A stretch of 64,000 nt of DNA from Hoeflea_A sp963921345 (lineage in GTDB: Bacteria > Pseudomonadota > Alphaproteobacteria > Rhizobiales > Rhizobiaceae). The notes under the pieces were generated by a model. The model worked only from the letters and a program-made list of their open reading frames with translations. It did no database searches and had not been told where the DNA came from. The stretch is taken from positions 3,534,001-3,598,000 of the forward strand of contig CAWUFE020000007.1 in assembly GCA_963921345.3 (NCBI GenBank). Direction: 5' to 3'. This document shows, piece after piece, positions 8,872 through 18,213 of this stretch. Every line of letters begins with the position of its first letter. The stretch's first letter is position 1. Made by a program: the position numbers and the translations under genes.

Positions 8872-10305
8872 TCAACGGGTTTCACCCGGCTGTTTCATCT
8901 GCCGATAGGCGGCAAGCGCCCGCTCGCGCGAAGCCTTGAGATCGACAGCCGGTTTCGGATAGGTCTTTCCGAGCGCCACGCCGGCAGCCTCGAGCGTTGC
9001 CGGGGGCGCTTCCCAGGGATTGAAGAGCCATTCGGCGGGCATGTCTGCCAGCTCGGGCACGAAATGCCGCGTATAGGCCCCATCGGGATCGAACTTGCGC
9101 CCCTGGGCCACCGGATTGAAGATGCGGAAATAGGGCGCCGCATCGGCGCCGCAGCCGGCGACCCATTGCCAGCTGGCGCTGTTGCTCGCGAGATCCGCGT
9201 CGACCAGGCAGTCCCGAAACCAGGCTTCGCCGGCATGCCAGTGCTGCAGCAGGTTCTTGACCAGGAACGAAGCGACGATCATGCGCACCCGGTTGTGCAT
9301 GTAACCGGTCTGCCACAGTTGGCGCATGCCGGCGTCGACGATCGGAACGCCGGTCTCGCCGCACTGCCAGCGTCGCAGCAGACCGGCGTCGCTGCGCCAG
9401 GGAAATGCGTCGAACGCCGGCTGCAGATTGCGCGATGGCAGATCGGGAAAGTGGTAGAGAAGCGAATAGGAGAACTCCCGCCAGCCAAGTTCGCTGCGAA
9501 AGCAGTCGAGATCGGCGCCGGCCGGCATTGCGGAGGCGGCGTGCCAGACCTGGTTGGGCGAAATCTCGCCCCAGTGCAGATGCGGCGACAGGCGTGAAAC
9601 GCTGGCAAGCGCCGGGAAATCGCGCCCCTTATTGTAGGTCCTCAGACCGTCCGTCAGAAACCGGTCCAGCCGGACCTGCGCACCCGCCTCGCCGATCGTC
9701 CAGTGCGGTTCGAGGGAGCGGTCCCAGCGGATGCGCGGCAGCAGTTGCAGGCCCTCCAGGGGCATCGCGGCCTGATCCTCTGCATCAACGAGGTCCATCG
9801 ACGACGGAACGGCCAGAGGCTTGCGCGGCGGCGCGGCGTTGAGACAGCCCCTGCGGAAGAACGGCGTGAAGACCCTGTACGGGCTGCCATCCTTCTTGAG
9901 CACTTCCCAGGGCTCCCACAACAGAGATCCGTTGTCGCTTTCGGCGCGGATTCCGCGCGCCGCCAATTCAGCCTTGATGGTCGTATCGCGGGCCCTGCGC
10001 CAGGGCTCGTGGCAGCGATTCCAGAAGACACTTTCGACGTTGTGAGTCTCGACCAGCTGCGGCAACACGCGATCGGCGGCACCGCGATAGAGGCGCAAAT
10101 TTCCGCCGAGGGCTTGGTTCAGACTGGCCAGAGAGTGATGCAGCCACCACCGACCGGCGCCGCCGATGCGATGCTCGGCGGCGTTCTCGTCGTCGAGAAT
10201 GTAGACCGGAAGCACCCGGCCGGCCCTGGCGGCACGGACAAGCGCTGGATTATCCTGCAGTCTCAGGTCCTGCCGGAACCAGAACAAGGCGATGGATGAG
10301 CTCAC
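8872..10305 (-). CDS. phrB: Class I deoxyribodipyrimidine photolyase
   Basis: 477 residues, GTG start. Residues about 4-135 are the N-terminal photolyase alpha/beta domain beginning IALFWFRQDLRLQDNP, which binds the antenna cofactor. The C-terminal helical FAD-binding domain has the expected signatures YNKGRDFPAL, SRLSPHLHWGEIS, ELGWREFSY, MRQLWQTGYMHNRVRM and NSASWQWVAGCGADAAPYFRIFNP. It repairs cyclobutane pyrimidine dimers using blue light. A (6-4) or cryptochrome assignment is less likely given the overall match to bacterial class I enzymes. It appears to be monocistronic. Confidence 0.93.
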   Translation of the reverse strand: MSSSIALFWFRQDLRLQDNPALVRAARAGRVLPVYILDDENAAEHRIGGAGRWWLHHSLASLNQALGGNLRLYRGAADRVLPQLVETHNVESVFWNRCHEPWRRARDTTIKAELAARGIRAESDNGSLLWEPWEVLKKDGSPYRVFTPFFRRGCLNAAPPRKPLAVPSSMDLVDAEDQAAMPLEGLQLLPRIRWDRSLEPHWTIGEAGAQVRLDRFLTDGLRTYNKGRDFPALASVSRLSPHLHWGEISPNQVWHAASAMPAGADLDCFRSELGWREFSYSLLYHFPDLPSRNLQPAFDAFPWRSDAGLLRRWQCGETGVPIVDAGMRQLWQTGYMHNRVRMIVASFLVKNLLQHWHAGEAWFRDCLVDADLASNSASWQWVAGCGADAAPYFRIFNPVAQGRKFDPDGAYTRHFVPELADMPAEWLFNPWEAPPATLEAAGVALGKTYPKPAVDLKASRERALAAYRQMKQPGETR

Positions 10306-10375
10306 GGGCGGGTCTCGAATTTGCGTTTGGCGTCAACACTTACGCCATCGCATCGTTCCCGGATCACGCCGATGA

Positions 10376-10882
10376 TCAAGTTCCGGCTGACGCCAGCGTC
10401 CCGCCCATCAGTTCTTCGACAAACAGGGTGATCAACTGGGGACGTCCGGTCACATCGGCCTTTTTGTAGATGGAATTGAGCTGCGCCTTGACGGTGCCCT
10501 CCTTGGTGCTGCGCAAAGCGGCGATGTCGGCGATGCCCAGCCCCTTGATTGCCAGCAGGGCGACGTCGCGTTCCGACGCCGTCAGGTTCCAGGTTTCGAA
10601 ATGCGACTCCAGCAATTCGGAGAACGCGCCCGAGGCGGCTCGCAATTGCTCCTCAACCCGCTGGTTGCGCTGCATGATCCGTCGCATTTCAAGTCCGGTG
10701 GCGCCCATGCTGACGATTAGCGCAACCACCACGGCATATTCGAAGCCGTCCGTATCCTTGACCAGGCTCAGCTCCTGAACGCTGAAAACGTCGGATGCCG
10801 CGTCGGCCAGGAGAAACAGAACGCAAAACAGCTGCAACGCAAACAAGGCCGCAAGCACATATTTGTTCGAGATGGCCGTCAT
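10376..10882 (-). CDS. Membrane-anchored LuxR-type HTH regulator
   Basis: 168 residues from the ATG at 10882; in-frame ATGs at 10903 and 10924 are alternatives, without better ribosome sites. Two transmembrane helices (about residues 7-27 and 47-67) are followed by a short coiled stretch (RRIMQRNQRVEEQLR) and a C-terminal LuxR/GerE helix-turn-helix: LTASERDVALLAIKGLGIADIA then KEGTVKAQLNSIYKKADV. There is no receiver domain. This is a one-component regulator fixed to the inner membrane, probably reading a membrane or redox signal. Target genes are not evident; the ferric-reductase/PepSY group is the nearest candidate. Confidence 0.8.
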   Translation of the reverse strand: MTAISNKYVLAALFALQLFCVLFLLADAASDVFSVQELSLVKDTDGFEYAVVVALIVSMGATGLEMRRIMQRNQRVEEQLRAASGAFSELLESHFETWNLTASERDVALLAIKGLGIADIAALRSTKEGTVKAQLNSIYKKADVTGRPQLITLFVEELMGGTLASAGT

Positions 10883-11067
10883 CAAAATCTCGTCGCCCTC
10901 CATGATACGCCGTGATGATATCATCGCTTAACCGAATTCAACACCGATGTGGCCATGCTCGGGCAACGCAGACAGGATGACTTGCAGCCGCCCCGCTGAT
11001 ATCGCAACCGCCCAATACGGGTCCGGATGCGGATGGCAGCAGGGCGGCGCGAGGCCGGAAGAAGCGC

Positions 11068-11349
11068 CTATTCCGTCTCGTTCTCGAGTTCCAGAATCTT
11101 GCCGGTCGCAGCGTCGACCTCGATCTCCAGCGCCTGGTTGTCGACCGTGACCTCGGCCTCGATCTTGCCGTCCTCCATCTCGATTTCCGAGACCGAGTAA
11201 CCTTGCTGCTCGAGTGCGGCGCTGACCTGCGAGATGGTCGTGCCCAGAACGTTTCCGACGGAAAGCTCGGCATGGGCCAAAGCCGGCGCCAGCGCAGTAC
11301 CGGCAACCAGGGCCGCGAGCATGGCGAATTTGCGGAATTGATGTTTCAT
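11068..11349 (-). CDS. PepSY-domain periplasmic protein
   Basis: 93 residues with a signal peptide (cleavage near AHA-ELSVG) and a GGAAAGGAA ribosome site before the ATG. The mature part is one PepSY unit: VGNVLGTTISQVSAALEQQGY, then EMEDGKIEAEVTV and the closing DAATGKILEL. PepSY domains are thought to act as binding or inhibitory modules and often accompany membrane flavoproteins and haem reductases. It lies 3' of the ferric-reductase-like gene and is a clear paralogue of the protein 5' of it. Confidence 0.85.
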   Translation of the reverse strand: MKHQFRKFAMLAALVAGTALAPALAHAELSVGNVLGTTISQVSAALEQQGYSVSEIEMEDGKIEAEVTVDNQALEIEVDAATGKILELENETE

Positions 11350-11492
11350 CGGGGTTCCTTTCCTTGCTTTTCAAACAGTCCGCGATGAACGGACGTCCGG
11401 CATCAAGGATCGACCTGGGAAGGGTCACCATTGACGAAAGGCTTAAATCCCGCCGTTTTCGCCTTTCGTTTAAAATCCGACGAATCAACCTG

Positions 11493-12830
11493 TTATCCCG
11501 CTTCCGATCGTATGGGGGTTTCGACGCGCGGCGGGCCGGCCAACGACAGCAGCCAGGCAGCCAGGCGCCGCAATCCGATACCCGATCGGATTTCGAAGAC
11601 TTCGTGCCGGAACGCAGATCGCCGCAGGCCCAGCGCATGCAGCCCGGAAGCAAGCGCATCGCGCATCGGCGCCGGGCCGCAAAAATAGACCCGCACTCCG
11701 GTCAGCGCCGTATCGACGGTTTCGGCCACCCGATCGGCGGTCAGCCGCTCGCCCAGGGAGGAATCGACAAGATGAACCGCAAAATGCTCGTCGCCGTCGG
11801 AAATCGCCAGCAGTTCCTCCAGATGCGCCGCGCTTTGGCGGCCGCGCACACAGTAGAAAAGATCAACCGGCGGGTGATCCGGCTCCAGTGCCCGCGCCCA
11901 GGCGACAAACGGGGTGACGCCGATACCGCCGGCGATCCAGACTTCGCGCGACGCCGCGCGCTTGCGGCGAAAGCGTCCAAACGGGCCCGAGACGCGGGCC
12001 GGGGTTCCAACCGCGAGATTTTGCTCCAGGACGCGGGTGTAATCGCCCAGCGCCTTGACGGTAAACCGCAACTGGCCGCTGGCGTCCGGTTCCTTGCTGA
12101 TGGTGAACGGGTGCACTTCTTCCAGGCCGGGCAAAGCGAACTGCACGAAGGCGAACTGGCCGGGTCGGTGTTTTATCGCGCGATGGCAGGGTTCGAGCGT
12201 CACGGCCAGAGCATCGCCGGTCCGGTTCACGGCCGTGACGTGATGGTCGCGACCGCCCGGAACCCAGCCGTGCGGGATCAGCGTGTAGAGATAGGACAGC
12301 ACGCCGGCGATCCCGAAAACGAGAATGTAGAGGCCCAGGGGATCGAGGGTGGCGAACGGCTTCGCGATGAAGGCGAAATGGAACAGGGCCAGCGCATAGA
12401 ACGCACCCATGAGTTTGTGAGTTGCGTACCACAGGCGGTAAGGGATGAAGGTGGCCACGGTGATGACTGCCAGAATCAACAATCCGTAGAGACTGATTTC
12501 GCCGAATGTCTCGGCTATATCCGCCAGCGTCGACCCGCTGCCGATACCGGAGATATCGGCGTCGACCGTGTCGTGCACGAGGACCGCCGCCATGGCGCCG
12601 ATGCCGAGCCATTTGTGCAGAACATAGATGCGGTCGAGACCACCGAATATGTGCTCGAGCAGGCGCAGGCGAGTGGCCAGGATCTGCGAGAGCGCCATGG
12701 CGATCAGCGCGACGGCGCCGACATATTCGCTGAAGACCGCCGCCGGATCGTGCTGCATCGCGAGCGGTGCGAACCCTGCGAGCGGAATGAGAAGCGCGAC
12801 GGCAACGAGGGCGATTCCGAATGGGTGCAA
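11493..12830 (-). CDS. Ferric-reductase-like transmembrane flavoprotein
   Basis: 445 residues. The start is a TTG at 12830, decided by the GGAG six bases upstream. The N-terminal half has six to seven membrane helices with paired haem-ligand-type histidines (VLHKWLG and VLVHD, then THKLMG and LFHFAF). The C-terminal half is a flavin reductase: HRPGQFAFVQF, HPFTISKEP for FAD, AGGIGVTPF for NAD(P)H, and YFCGPAPM. It probably moves electrons from cytoplasmic NAD(P)H across the membrane to a periplasmic acceptor such as ferric iron. It sits between two PepSY genes in the same orientation, which supports a functional unit. Confidence 0.88.
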   Translation of the reverse strand: MHPFGIALVAVALLIPLAGFAPLAMQHDPAAVFSEYVGAVALIAMALSQILATRLRLLEHIFGGLDRIYVLHKWLGIGAMAAVLVHDTVDADISGIGSGSTLADIAETFGEISLYGLLILAVITVATFIPYRLWYATHKLMGAFYALALFHFAFIAKPFATLDPLGLYILVFGIAGVLSYLYTLIPHGWVPGGRDHHVTAVNRTGDALAVTLEPCHRAIKHRPGQFAFVQFALPGLEEVHPFTISKEPDASGQLRFTVKALGDYTRVLEQNLAVGTPARVSGPFGRFRRKRAASREVWIAGGIGVTPFVAWARALEPDHPPVDLFYCVRGRQSAAHLEELLAISDGDEHFAVHLVDSSLGERLTADRVAETVDTALTGVRVYFCGPAPMRDALASGLHALGLRRSAFRHEVFEIRSGIGLRRLAAWLLSLAGPPRVETPIRSEAG

Positions 12831-12974
12831 AACGGGCTCCTCGCCGCGATCAAGTGGCGCGGCGTTGCAAACTCTTCGTGACGGGTCATCGACCCTGAGC
12901 GCGATTTATGAACCCAAACCGGCACCCGCAAGCCGGGATTCCGGCAAATAAACCTAAGTTCGATGCCAAATCGG

Positions 12975-13235
12975 TCAGTCGTCCCGCACGGACAGGATCT
13001 GTCCGGTCGCCCGATCGACCTTGATCTCGAGTTTTCGGTTGTTGGCAATGATGTCGGCTTCGATCTGGTTGCCATCCAGGTCCATCTCGGTGACCGTGTA
13101 GCCGTCCGATTCAAAGGTTGTGGCGACCTGGCCGATCGTCGTTCCGACGGTTCTTCCGATGGTCAGATCGGCCACGGCCGTCGACGGGAGCAGCAGCACA
13201 ATAGCCGTGGCGGCACAATACAGGGGAGCTTTCAT
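12975..13235 (-). CDS. PepSY-domain periplasmic protein, paralogue of the protein at 11.2 kb
   Basis: 86 residues from the ATG at 13235, chosen because it opens a signal peptide (MKAPLYCAATAIVLLLPSTA, cleavage near AVA-DLTIG). The mature PepSY unit, TIGRTVGTTIGQVATTFESD then EMDLDGNQIEADI and DRATGQILSV, matches its paralogue 3' of the ferric reductase almost step by step. Gene order on the minus strand is PepSY, reductase, PepSY, so the two small proteins bracket the flavoprotein and may be a duplicated accessory subunit. Confidence 0.85.
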   Translation of the reverse strand: MKAPLYCAATAIVLLLPSTAVADLTIGRTVGTTIGQVATTFESDGYTVTEMDLDGNQIEADIIANNRKLEIKVDRATGQILSVRDD

Positions 13236-13310
13236 GGCAGTTCTTCTCGGAATGGTTTGCTTTTCCGGTTCTACAACCATGTCGGCGTGGCGCAATTGCG
13301 GCCGAATGCG

Positions 13311-15113
13311 TCAGGCCGGCGCCGGGTTTTCCGATTGGCATTCCGCCTGTCCGACTTCGATCCGGTCTTCGCCCTCATTCTTTCGAATGGACAGGGCCTG
13401 CACGGCCTCGTAGTGGGACAGGAAAACGCCGCCGGTCAGCTCGTCAAGAAAGGCGGAACGCCGAAGGCGATCCATGACCGGGCCCTTGACCTCGGACAAG
13501 TGCAGTTTGACGCCCATGCTTTCCAGCCGATGGCCGATCGCCTCGAGCGATTCCAGGGCGCTCATGTCGATCTCGTTGACAGCCGAACACTGCAGGATCA
13601 CGTGTTTGATCGGAGAGGTGCCGGCCACCCGTTCGAACAGGTAGTTTTCGAGGAAACGGGCGTTGGCGAAATAGAGGCTTTCGTCGACCCTCAAGGCGAA
13701 GATGTGCGGATCGGTCAGTACCCGGTGGCGCTTGACGTTGCGAAAATGCTGGGTGCCCGGGACCAGCCCCACCTCGGCAATATGCGGGCGCGAGGTCTTG
13801 TAGAGGAACAGCAGCACCGACAGGGCCACGCCGACGGAAACACCGATGGAGACTCCGAGGCCAAGCGTCGCCGCGATGGTGACCGCCACCGCGGCGAAAT
13901 CGCCTTTGGAGTAATTCCAGCTGCGACTCAGCACGGAAAAATCGATCAGCGACAGCACCGCGACGATGATGGTCGCGGCCAGCGTCGCCTTCGGCAGGTA
14001 GGCAAGCAGCGGCGTCAGGACCAACGCCGCCGAGGCGATACCGACGGCGGTGAACGCACCGGCGGCGGGCGTTTGCGCGCCGGCATCGAAATTGACGACG
14101 GAGCGCGCGAACCCGCCGGTCACCGGATAACCGCCCGACAGCGCCGAAGCGACGTTGGATGCGCCGAGCCCGATCAGTTCCTGGTCCGGCTCGATGCGCT
14201 GACGCCGTTTGGCGGCCAGCGTCTGGGCCACCGAAACGGATTCGACAAAGCCGATGATGGAAATCAGCAAGGCCGAACCGGCCAGGCTCATCCAGATCTC
14301 CGGGTCGAAGGAAGGAACCGTCAGCGGCGGCAGCCCCTGCGGCACCGCGCCGACCAGGGCCACGCCGCGCTCGCCGAGCTGCAGCGCCCAGGCCGCCAGC
14401 GTGGTCAGCGCCACCGCGAAGACCGGCCCGGCCCTGGCGACGATATCAGCCAGCCGCGGTCCCAGTCCCGCCTTGCGCAGCATCGGCTTCAGACCGGACC
14501 GCACCCAGAACAGGAAACCGGTGGCGGCAACACCGATAACCAGCGTCGGCCAATTGGTTTGCGCCAGGTTGTCGACCAGCGCGCTCGCGAGCTCCGGCAG
14601 ATTGTGTCCCGATGCCGTGACCCCGAGAATATGCTTGAGCTGGCTGACCGCGATAAGGATGCCCGATGCGGTGATGAAGCCGGCGATGACCGGGTGGCTG
14701 AGGAAGTTCGCCAGAAAACCGAGCCGGAAAATACCCATTGCCAGCAGGATCAGGCCGGACAGGAAGGCCAGCGTGATCGCAGCCATCGCGTACTCGGCGG
14801 TTCCCTGCAGCGCCAGATTGCCGACGGCGGCCGCCGTCATCAGCGACACGACCGCCACGGGGCCGACCGCCAGCACCCGGCTGGTGCCGAAGACGGCATA
14901 GGCGACCAGCGGCAGGATCGAGGCGTACAGCCCCATCTCAGCCGGCAGCCCGGCCAACAGTGCGTAGGCGAGCGACTGCGGCACCAGCATGATGGTGACG
15001 ATCACCGCCGCCACCAGATCGCTGGCGAAGGTGTCGGCGTCGTAGCGGCTACCCCAGTCGAGGATCGGCAGCATGCGGGAGACGGGCCCGCAGAAGAACG
15101 GTCGTTTGCGCAC
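13311..15113 (-). CDS. SulP-family anion permease with STAS domain
   Basis: 600 residues, GTG start. About twelve to fourteen hydrophobic segments in the first 440 residues include the SulP signatures PQSLAYALLAGLPAEMGLYAS and GGYPVTGGFARSVVN. A cytoplasmic STAS domain covers about 450-575 (HVILQCSAVNEIDMSALESL). SulP proteins carry sulfate, bicarbonate or other anions. It lies directly 3' of the DUF442-SQR gene in the same orientation (57-base gap), so sulfate or sulfite movement linked to sulfide oxidation is a reasonable inference. Confidence 0.9.
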   Translation of the reverse strand: MRKRPFFCGPVSRMLPILDWGSRYDADTFASDLVAAVIVTIMLVPQSLAYALLAGLPAEMGLYASILPLVAYAVFGTSRVLAVGPVAVVSLMTAAAVGNLALQGTAEYAMAAITLAFLSGLILLAMGIFRLGFLANFLSHPVIAGFITASGILIAVSQLKHILGVTASGHNLPELASALVDNLAQTNWPTLVIGVAATGFLFWVRSGLKPMLRKAGLGPRLADIVARAGPVFAVALTTLAAWALQLGERGVALVGAVPQGLPPLTVPSFDPEIWMSLAGSALLISIIGFVESVSVAQTLAAKRRQRIEPDQELIGLGASNVASALSGGYPVTGGFARSVVNFDAGAQTPAAGAFTAVGIASAALVLTPLLAYLPKATLAATIIVAVLSLIDFSVLSRSWNYSKGDFAAVAVTIAATLGLGVSIGVSVGVALSVLLFLYKTSRPHIAEVGLVPGTQHFRNVKRHRVLTDPHIFALRVDESLYFANARFLENYLFERVAGTSPIKHVILQCSAVNEIDMSALESLEAIGHRLESMGVKLHLSEVKGPVMDRLRRSAFLDELTGGVFLSHYEAVQALSIRKNEGEDRIEVGQAECQSENPAPA

Positions 15114-15170
15114 GGGTTTTCACCGGTTAGGAGCGCATCCGAAAACCCGGATGCGATGTTGAAGAAGCGG

Positions 15171-16844
15171 TCAGCCGGCGGACACTTTTTCGGGCCTGGC
15201 CATCCATTCGCGGCCGCGCAGCATCGCCTTCCAGTAGATCGGCGGCAGCATGCGTTCCTTCAGGAACCAGGCGGCGCGGCTCGGCCGCGTGCCGTCGATC
15301 AGCCATTTCGGAAAACTCGGCAGCAGCCTGCCGCCATAGCCGAACTCGGCGAGCACGATCTTGCCGCGCTCGACCGTCAGCGGACATGACCCGTAGCCGT
15401 CATAGTGGACCGCCGGCCCTTTACCGGCGATATCGGCCAACAGGTTTTCGGCGACCACCGGAGCCTGGATGCGGGCCGCGGCGGCGGTTTTGGCGTTCGG
15501 GGCGTTCATCACGTCACCCAGCGACCAGATGTTGTCGTGCACCTTGTGACGCAGCGTCGCCTGATCGACATCGACCCAGCCGGCGGAATCGGCGAGCGGC
15601 GACACGCGAACAAAATCGGGTGCGGTCTGCGGCGGACAGACATGGATCATGTCGAACGGCATGTCGACACGCCGGACCGGCTTGTCGGGCTCGCTGACAT
15701 CGAACCAGGCCTTGCCGGCATCGCCGTCGATCGCCACGAGATTGTGGAAGAACTGCAGCGACGCGTCGTAGCGCCGCACATAGTCCATCAGCGCCGGAAC
15801 GTATTCCTTGACGCCGAACAGGGCACCGCCGGCGTTGCAGAAACCGATGTCGATGTCGTTCAGCACACCGGCCTTCTGCCAGTGATCTGCCGACAGATAC
15901 ATGGCCTTTTGCGGCGCTCCGGCGCATTTGATCGGCATGGGCGGCTGGGTGAAAAGCGCCCGTCCGCTCCTCATGTTCTGCGCGAGCTGCCAGGTATAGG
16001 GAGCCAGGTCGTAGCGGTAGTTGGAGGTCACGCCGTTGCGCCCGAGCGTGTCGACCAGCCCGTCCACCGCATTCCAGTCGAGCTTCAGTCCTGGGCACAC
16101 CACGAGGCGCCGATACTGCACCACGCGGCAGCCGTCGAGAACGACGGCGTTGTTCCTCGGCTCGAAGGCGGCGACTGCGGCCTTGATCCAGTGCACGCCG
16201 CGCGGCACCAGCGACGCCAGCGTTCGCGCCGTAGTCTGCGCTTCGAAGACGCCGGCCCCGACCATGGTCCAGCCGGGCTGGTAGTAGTGGATGTCGGCCG
16301 GATCGATCATGGCGATGTCGAGCTGCGGATCTCGGGCGATCAGGCTGGAGGCGACGGCGATCCCGGCAGCACCACCGCCGACGATGACGATGTCGAAGGA
16401 GCGGTCGGGCTTGGCCGTCGGAGTCTTGCCGCCATTGGCAATGCGCCGGGCGACACCGGCCATGTCGTAGCCGGCGGCATCGGTGGCGGCGAGGATGTCG
16501 GCGACCGGCCGTTTTCCGGCTTCCGACAGCGACCACAGGGTCGCCGAACGGGTGCCGGTGCGACAGTAGGCGAGCACCGGCCGCGGCAGTTCGCGCATCG
16601 CCTCGGCAAAGGCGGCGACATCGTCATCGCCGACCCTGCCGGCGGTCACCGGAACATAGCGGGCTTCCAGACCGGCAGCTTCGGCCGCCCGCTCGATTTC
16701 CTGGAACACCGGCTGGTCCGCCCCCTCGCCGTCCGGGCGGTTGCAGATCACCGCGCGAAAGCCCAGCTCCGCCAGCATCTTCATATCGTCGATCGCAATC
16801 TGCGGTCCGACGGATACATCGTCGGAAATCCGTTTTACATTCAT
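15171..16844 (-). CDS. DUF442 (TIGR01244) - sulfide:quinone oxidoreductase fusion
   Basis: 557 residues from ATG at 16844 (a GTG lies one codon earlier). Residues 1-105 are a TIGR01244/DUF442 domain with a phosphatase/rhodanese-like loop YCRTGTRS (Cys94). Residues about 150-557 are an FAD oxidoreductase: dinucleotide motif VIVGGGAAG, then PIKCAGAPQKAMYLS and IGFCNAGGALFGVKEY, which match type II (mitochondrial SQOR-like) sulfide:quinone oxidoreductases and carry the two redox cysteines. The enzyme would oxidise sulfide to a persulfide at the membrane and pass electrons to quinone; the DUF442 part may act on the sulfane-sulfur product. It is followed by SulP and preceded by the MBL hydrolase. 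Confidence 0.9.
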   Translation of the reverse strand: MNVKRISDDVSVGPQIAIDDMKMLAELGFRAVICNRPDGEGADQPVFQEIERAAEAAGLEARYVPVTAGRVGDDDVAAFAEAMRELPRPVLAYCRTGTRSATLWSLSEAGKRPVADILAATDAAGYDMAGVARRIANGGKTPTAKPDRSFDIVIVGGGAAGIAVASSLIARDPQLDIAMIDPADIHYYQPGWTMVGAGVFEAQTTARTLASLVPRGVHWIKAAVAAFEPRNNAVVLDGCRVVQYRRLVVCPGLKLDWNAVDGLVDTLGRNGVTSNYRYDLAPYTWQLAQNMRSGRALFTQPPMPIKCAGAPQKAMYLSADHWQKAGVLNDIDIGFCNAGGALFGVKEYVPALMDYVRRYDASLQFFHNLVAIDGDAGKAWFDVSEPDKPVRRVDMPFDMIHVCPPQTAPDFVRVSPLADSAGWVDVDQATLRHKVHDNIWSLGDVMNAPNAKTAAAARIQAPVVAENLLADIAGKGPAVHYDGYGSCPLTVERGKIVLAEFGYGGRLLPSFPKWLIDGTRPSRAAWFLKERMLPPIYWKAMLRGREWMARPEKVSAG

Positions 16845-16862
16845 CACAGCCGTCCGGAGGTT

Positions 16863-17750
16863 CTAGAGCGTGTTGACCGGCACCTTCAGGAACCGGTTGC
16901 CGTCATTGTCCGCCGGCGGCAGCTCTCCGGCGCGCATGTTGACCTGCAGCGAGGGGATGATCAGCTTCGGCATGTCGAGCGTCGCATCACGCTCGGTGCG
17001 GAGTTTGACGAATGCCTCGCGGCTGGCGCCCCGGCCGACGTGAATGTTGTTGGCCTTTTCGTCGGCGACCGTGGTCTCCCAGGCGATGTCTCGGCCGTTG
17101 GGCCCGTAATCGTGGCACATGAACAGGCGAATGGCGTCCGGCAGGGCCAGCACTTTCTGGATCGAATCGTAGAGCGTTCCGGCGTCGCCGCCGGGAAAGT
17201 CCGCCCTGGCCGATCCGCCATCCGGCATGAACAGGGTGTCGCCGACAAAGGCGGCATCGCCGATCACATGGGTCATGCAGGCCGGCGTGTGGCCGGGCGT
17301 GTGCAGGGCGACGGCGGTCATGCCGCCGATTTCATAGGTGTCGCCGTCGTCGAACAGCCGGTCGAACTGGCTGCCGTCCCGCTGGAACTCGGTGCCTTCG
17401 TTGAACACCTTGCCGAAGGTATCCTGGACGACGGTGATGTTGCGGCCGATACCGAGCTTGCCGCCCAGCTTGCCCTGGATATAGGGCGCTGCCGACAGGT
17501 GATCGGCATGCACGTGGGTCTCGATCAGCCAATCGAGCCTGAGCCCGTTCGACCGGACATAGTCGATGATCTCGTCCGCATGGTCGTAGGTGATGCGGCC
17601 GGCCGCATAATCGATGTCCATTACCGAGTCGATGACGGCGCAGGCCGCGCTCGCCGGGTCCTTGACCACATAGCTGATGGTGTTGGTGGCCGGGTCCAAG
17701 AAGGCCTTAACCTCGGGACGGACGTCGATGTCGATGGGATAGCCGCTCAT
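16863..17750 (-). CDS. MBL-fold hydrolase, ETHE1/Blh-type persulfide dioxygenase
   Basis: 295 residues, start supported by AAGGAGC upstream. The metallo-beta-lactamase motif is HVHADH (His79, His81, Asp83, His84), followed by HTPGHTPACMTH, VGDTLF and MCHDYG. This order of ligands, with a long loop after HADHLSAAPYIQ, is the Blh/persulfide-dioxygenase type rather than a beta-lactamase or glyoxalase II. It should oxidise glutathione persulfide to sulfite in the cytoplasm. Its place between the YeeE/YedE genes and the DUF442-SQR gene fits the second step of sulfide oxidation. Confidence 0.9.
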   Translation of the reverse strand: MSGYPIDIDVRPEVKAFLDPATNTISYVVKDPASAACAVIDSVMDIDYAAGRITYDHADEIIDYVRSNGLRLDWLIETHVHADHLSAAPYIQGKLGGKLGIGRNITVVQDTFGKVFNEGTEFQRDGSQFDRLFDDGDTYEIGGMTAVALHTPGHTPACMTHVIGDAAFVGDTLFMPDGGSARADFPGGDAGTLYDSIQKVLALPDAIRLFMCHDYGPNGRDIAWETTVADEKANNIHVGRGASREAFVKLRTERDATLDMPKLIIPSLQVNMRAGELPPADNDGNRFLKVPVNTL

Positions 17751-17767
17751 ATCACTGCTCCTTGTTG

Positions 17768-18211
17768 TCAGACGCCGGTTGCCTGCCCGGCAACGGGCGC
17801 CGCGGGTCGGTTGAAAAGTCGTGCCGCCAGCATGCCGGCAACCAGAGTCACGACGAAGATCAGCACCTCCGGCCTGCCGGTTCCGACAACCGGCAAGGCA
17901 CCTCCCGGACAGAAGCCGGCAATGCCCCAGCCAACGCCGAACACCGCCGATCCGCCCAGCAGCCGCAGGTCGACGCGCTTGCTCGCGGGCATCGCGAAAG
18001 CCTGCTCCAGAACCGGTTCCGGCCGGCGGAGAACGAAACGGTAGCCGATGAAGGTGACGACGAGGCCGCCACCCATGACGAAGATCAGGCTGGGATCCCA
18101 GGTGCCGGCAATATCGAAGAAATTCAGCACCTTGGCGGGGTCCGCCATGCCCGATATAGAGATGCCGAGGCCGAAGACGAGGCCGATGAGATAGGCTGAG
18201 ATCAGGCGCAT
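17768..18211 (-). CDS. YeeE/YedE-type (DUF6691) half-transporter
   Basis: 147 residues starting MRLISAYLIGLVFGLGISIS. It has four to five hydrophobic segments and the Cys-containing motif GIAGFCPGGAL, typical of the second half of YeeE/YedE thiosulfate-type transporters. The gene starts three bases before the stop of the preceding half (shared bases near 18211-18214), so the two are likely coupled and act as a pair. They probably import a sulfur compound such as thiosulfate or sulfide-derived sulfane sulfur. The downstream MBL gene follows after 17 bases. Confidence 0.85.
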   Translation of the reverse strand: MRLISAYLIGLVFGLGISISGMADPAKVLNFFDIAGTWDPSLIFVMGGGLVVTFIGYRFVLRRPEPVLEQAFAMPASKRVDLRLLGGSAVFGVGWGIAGFCPGGALPVVGTGRPEVLIFVVTLVAGMLAARLFNRPAAPVAGQATGV

Positions 18212-18213
18212 GG

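Noticed and set aside
12963..15389. 808-codon open frame on the plus strand
   Set aside because: It lies opposite the SulP and PepSY genes, has a low-complexity Arg/Gln/His-rich translation and no family features. High-GC codon bias produces such antisense frames.
15405..18044. 879-codon open frame on the plus strand
   Set aside because: Antisense to the SQR and MBL genes, whose catalytic motifs are clear. The translation is an antisense artefact.
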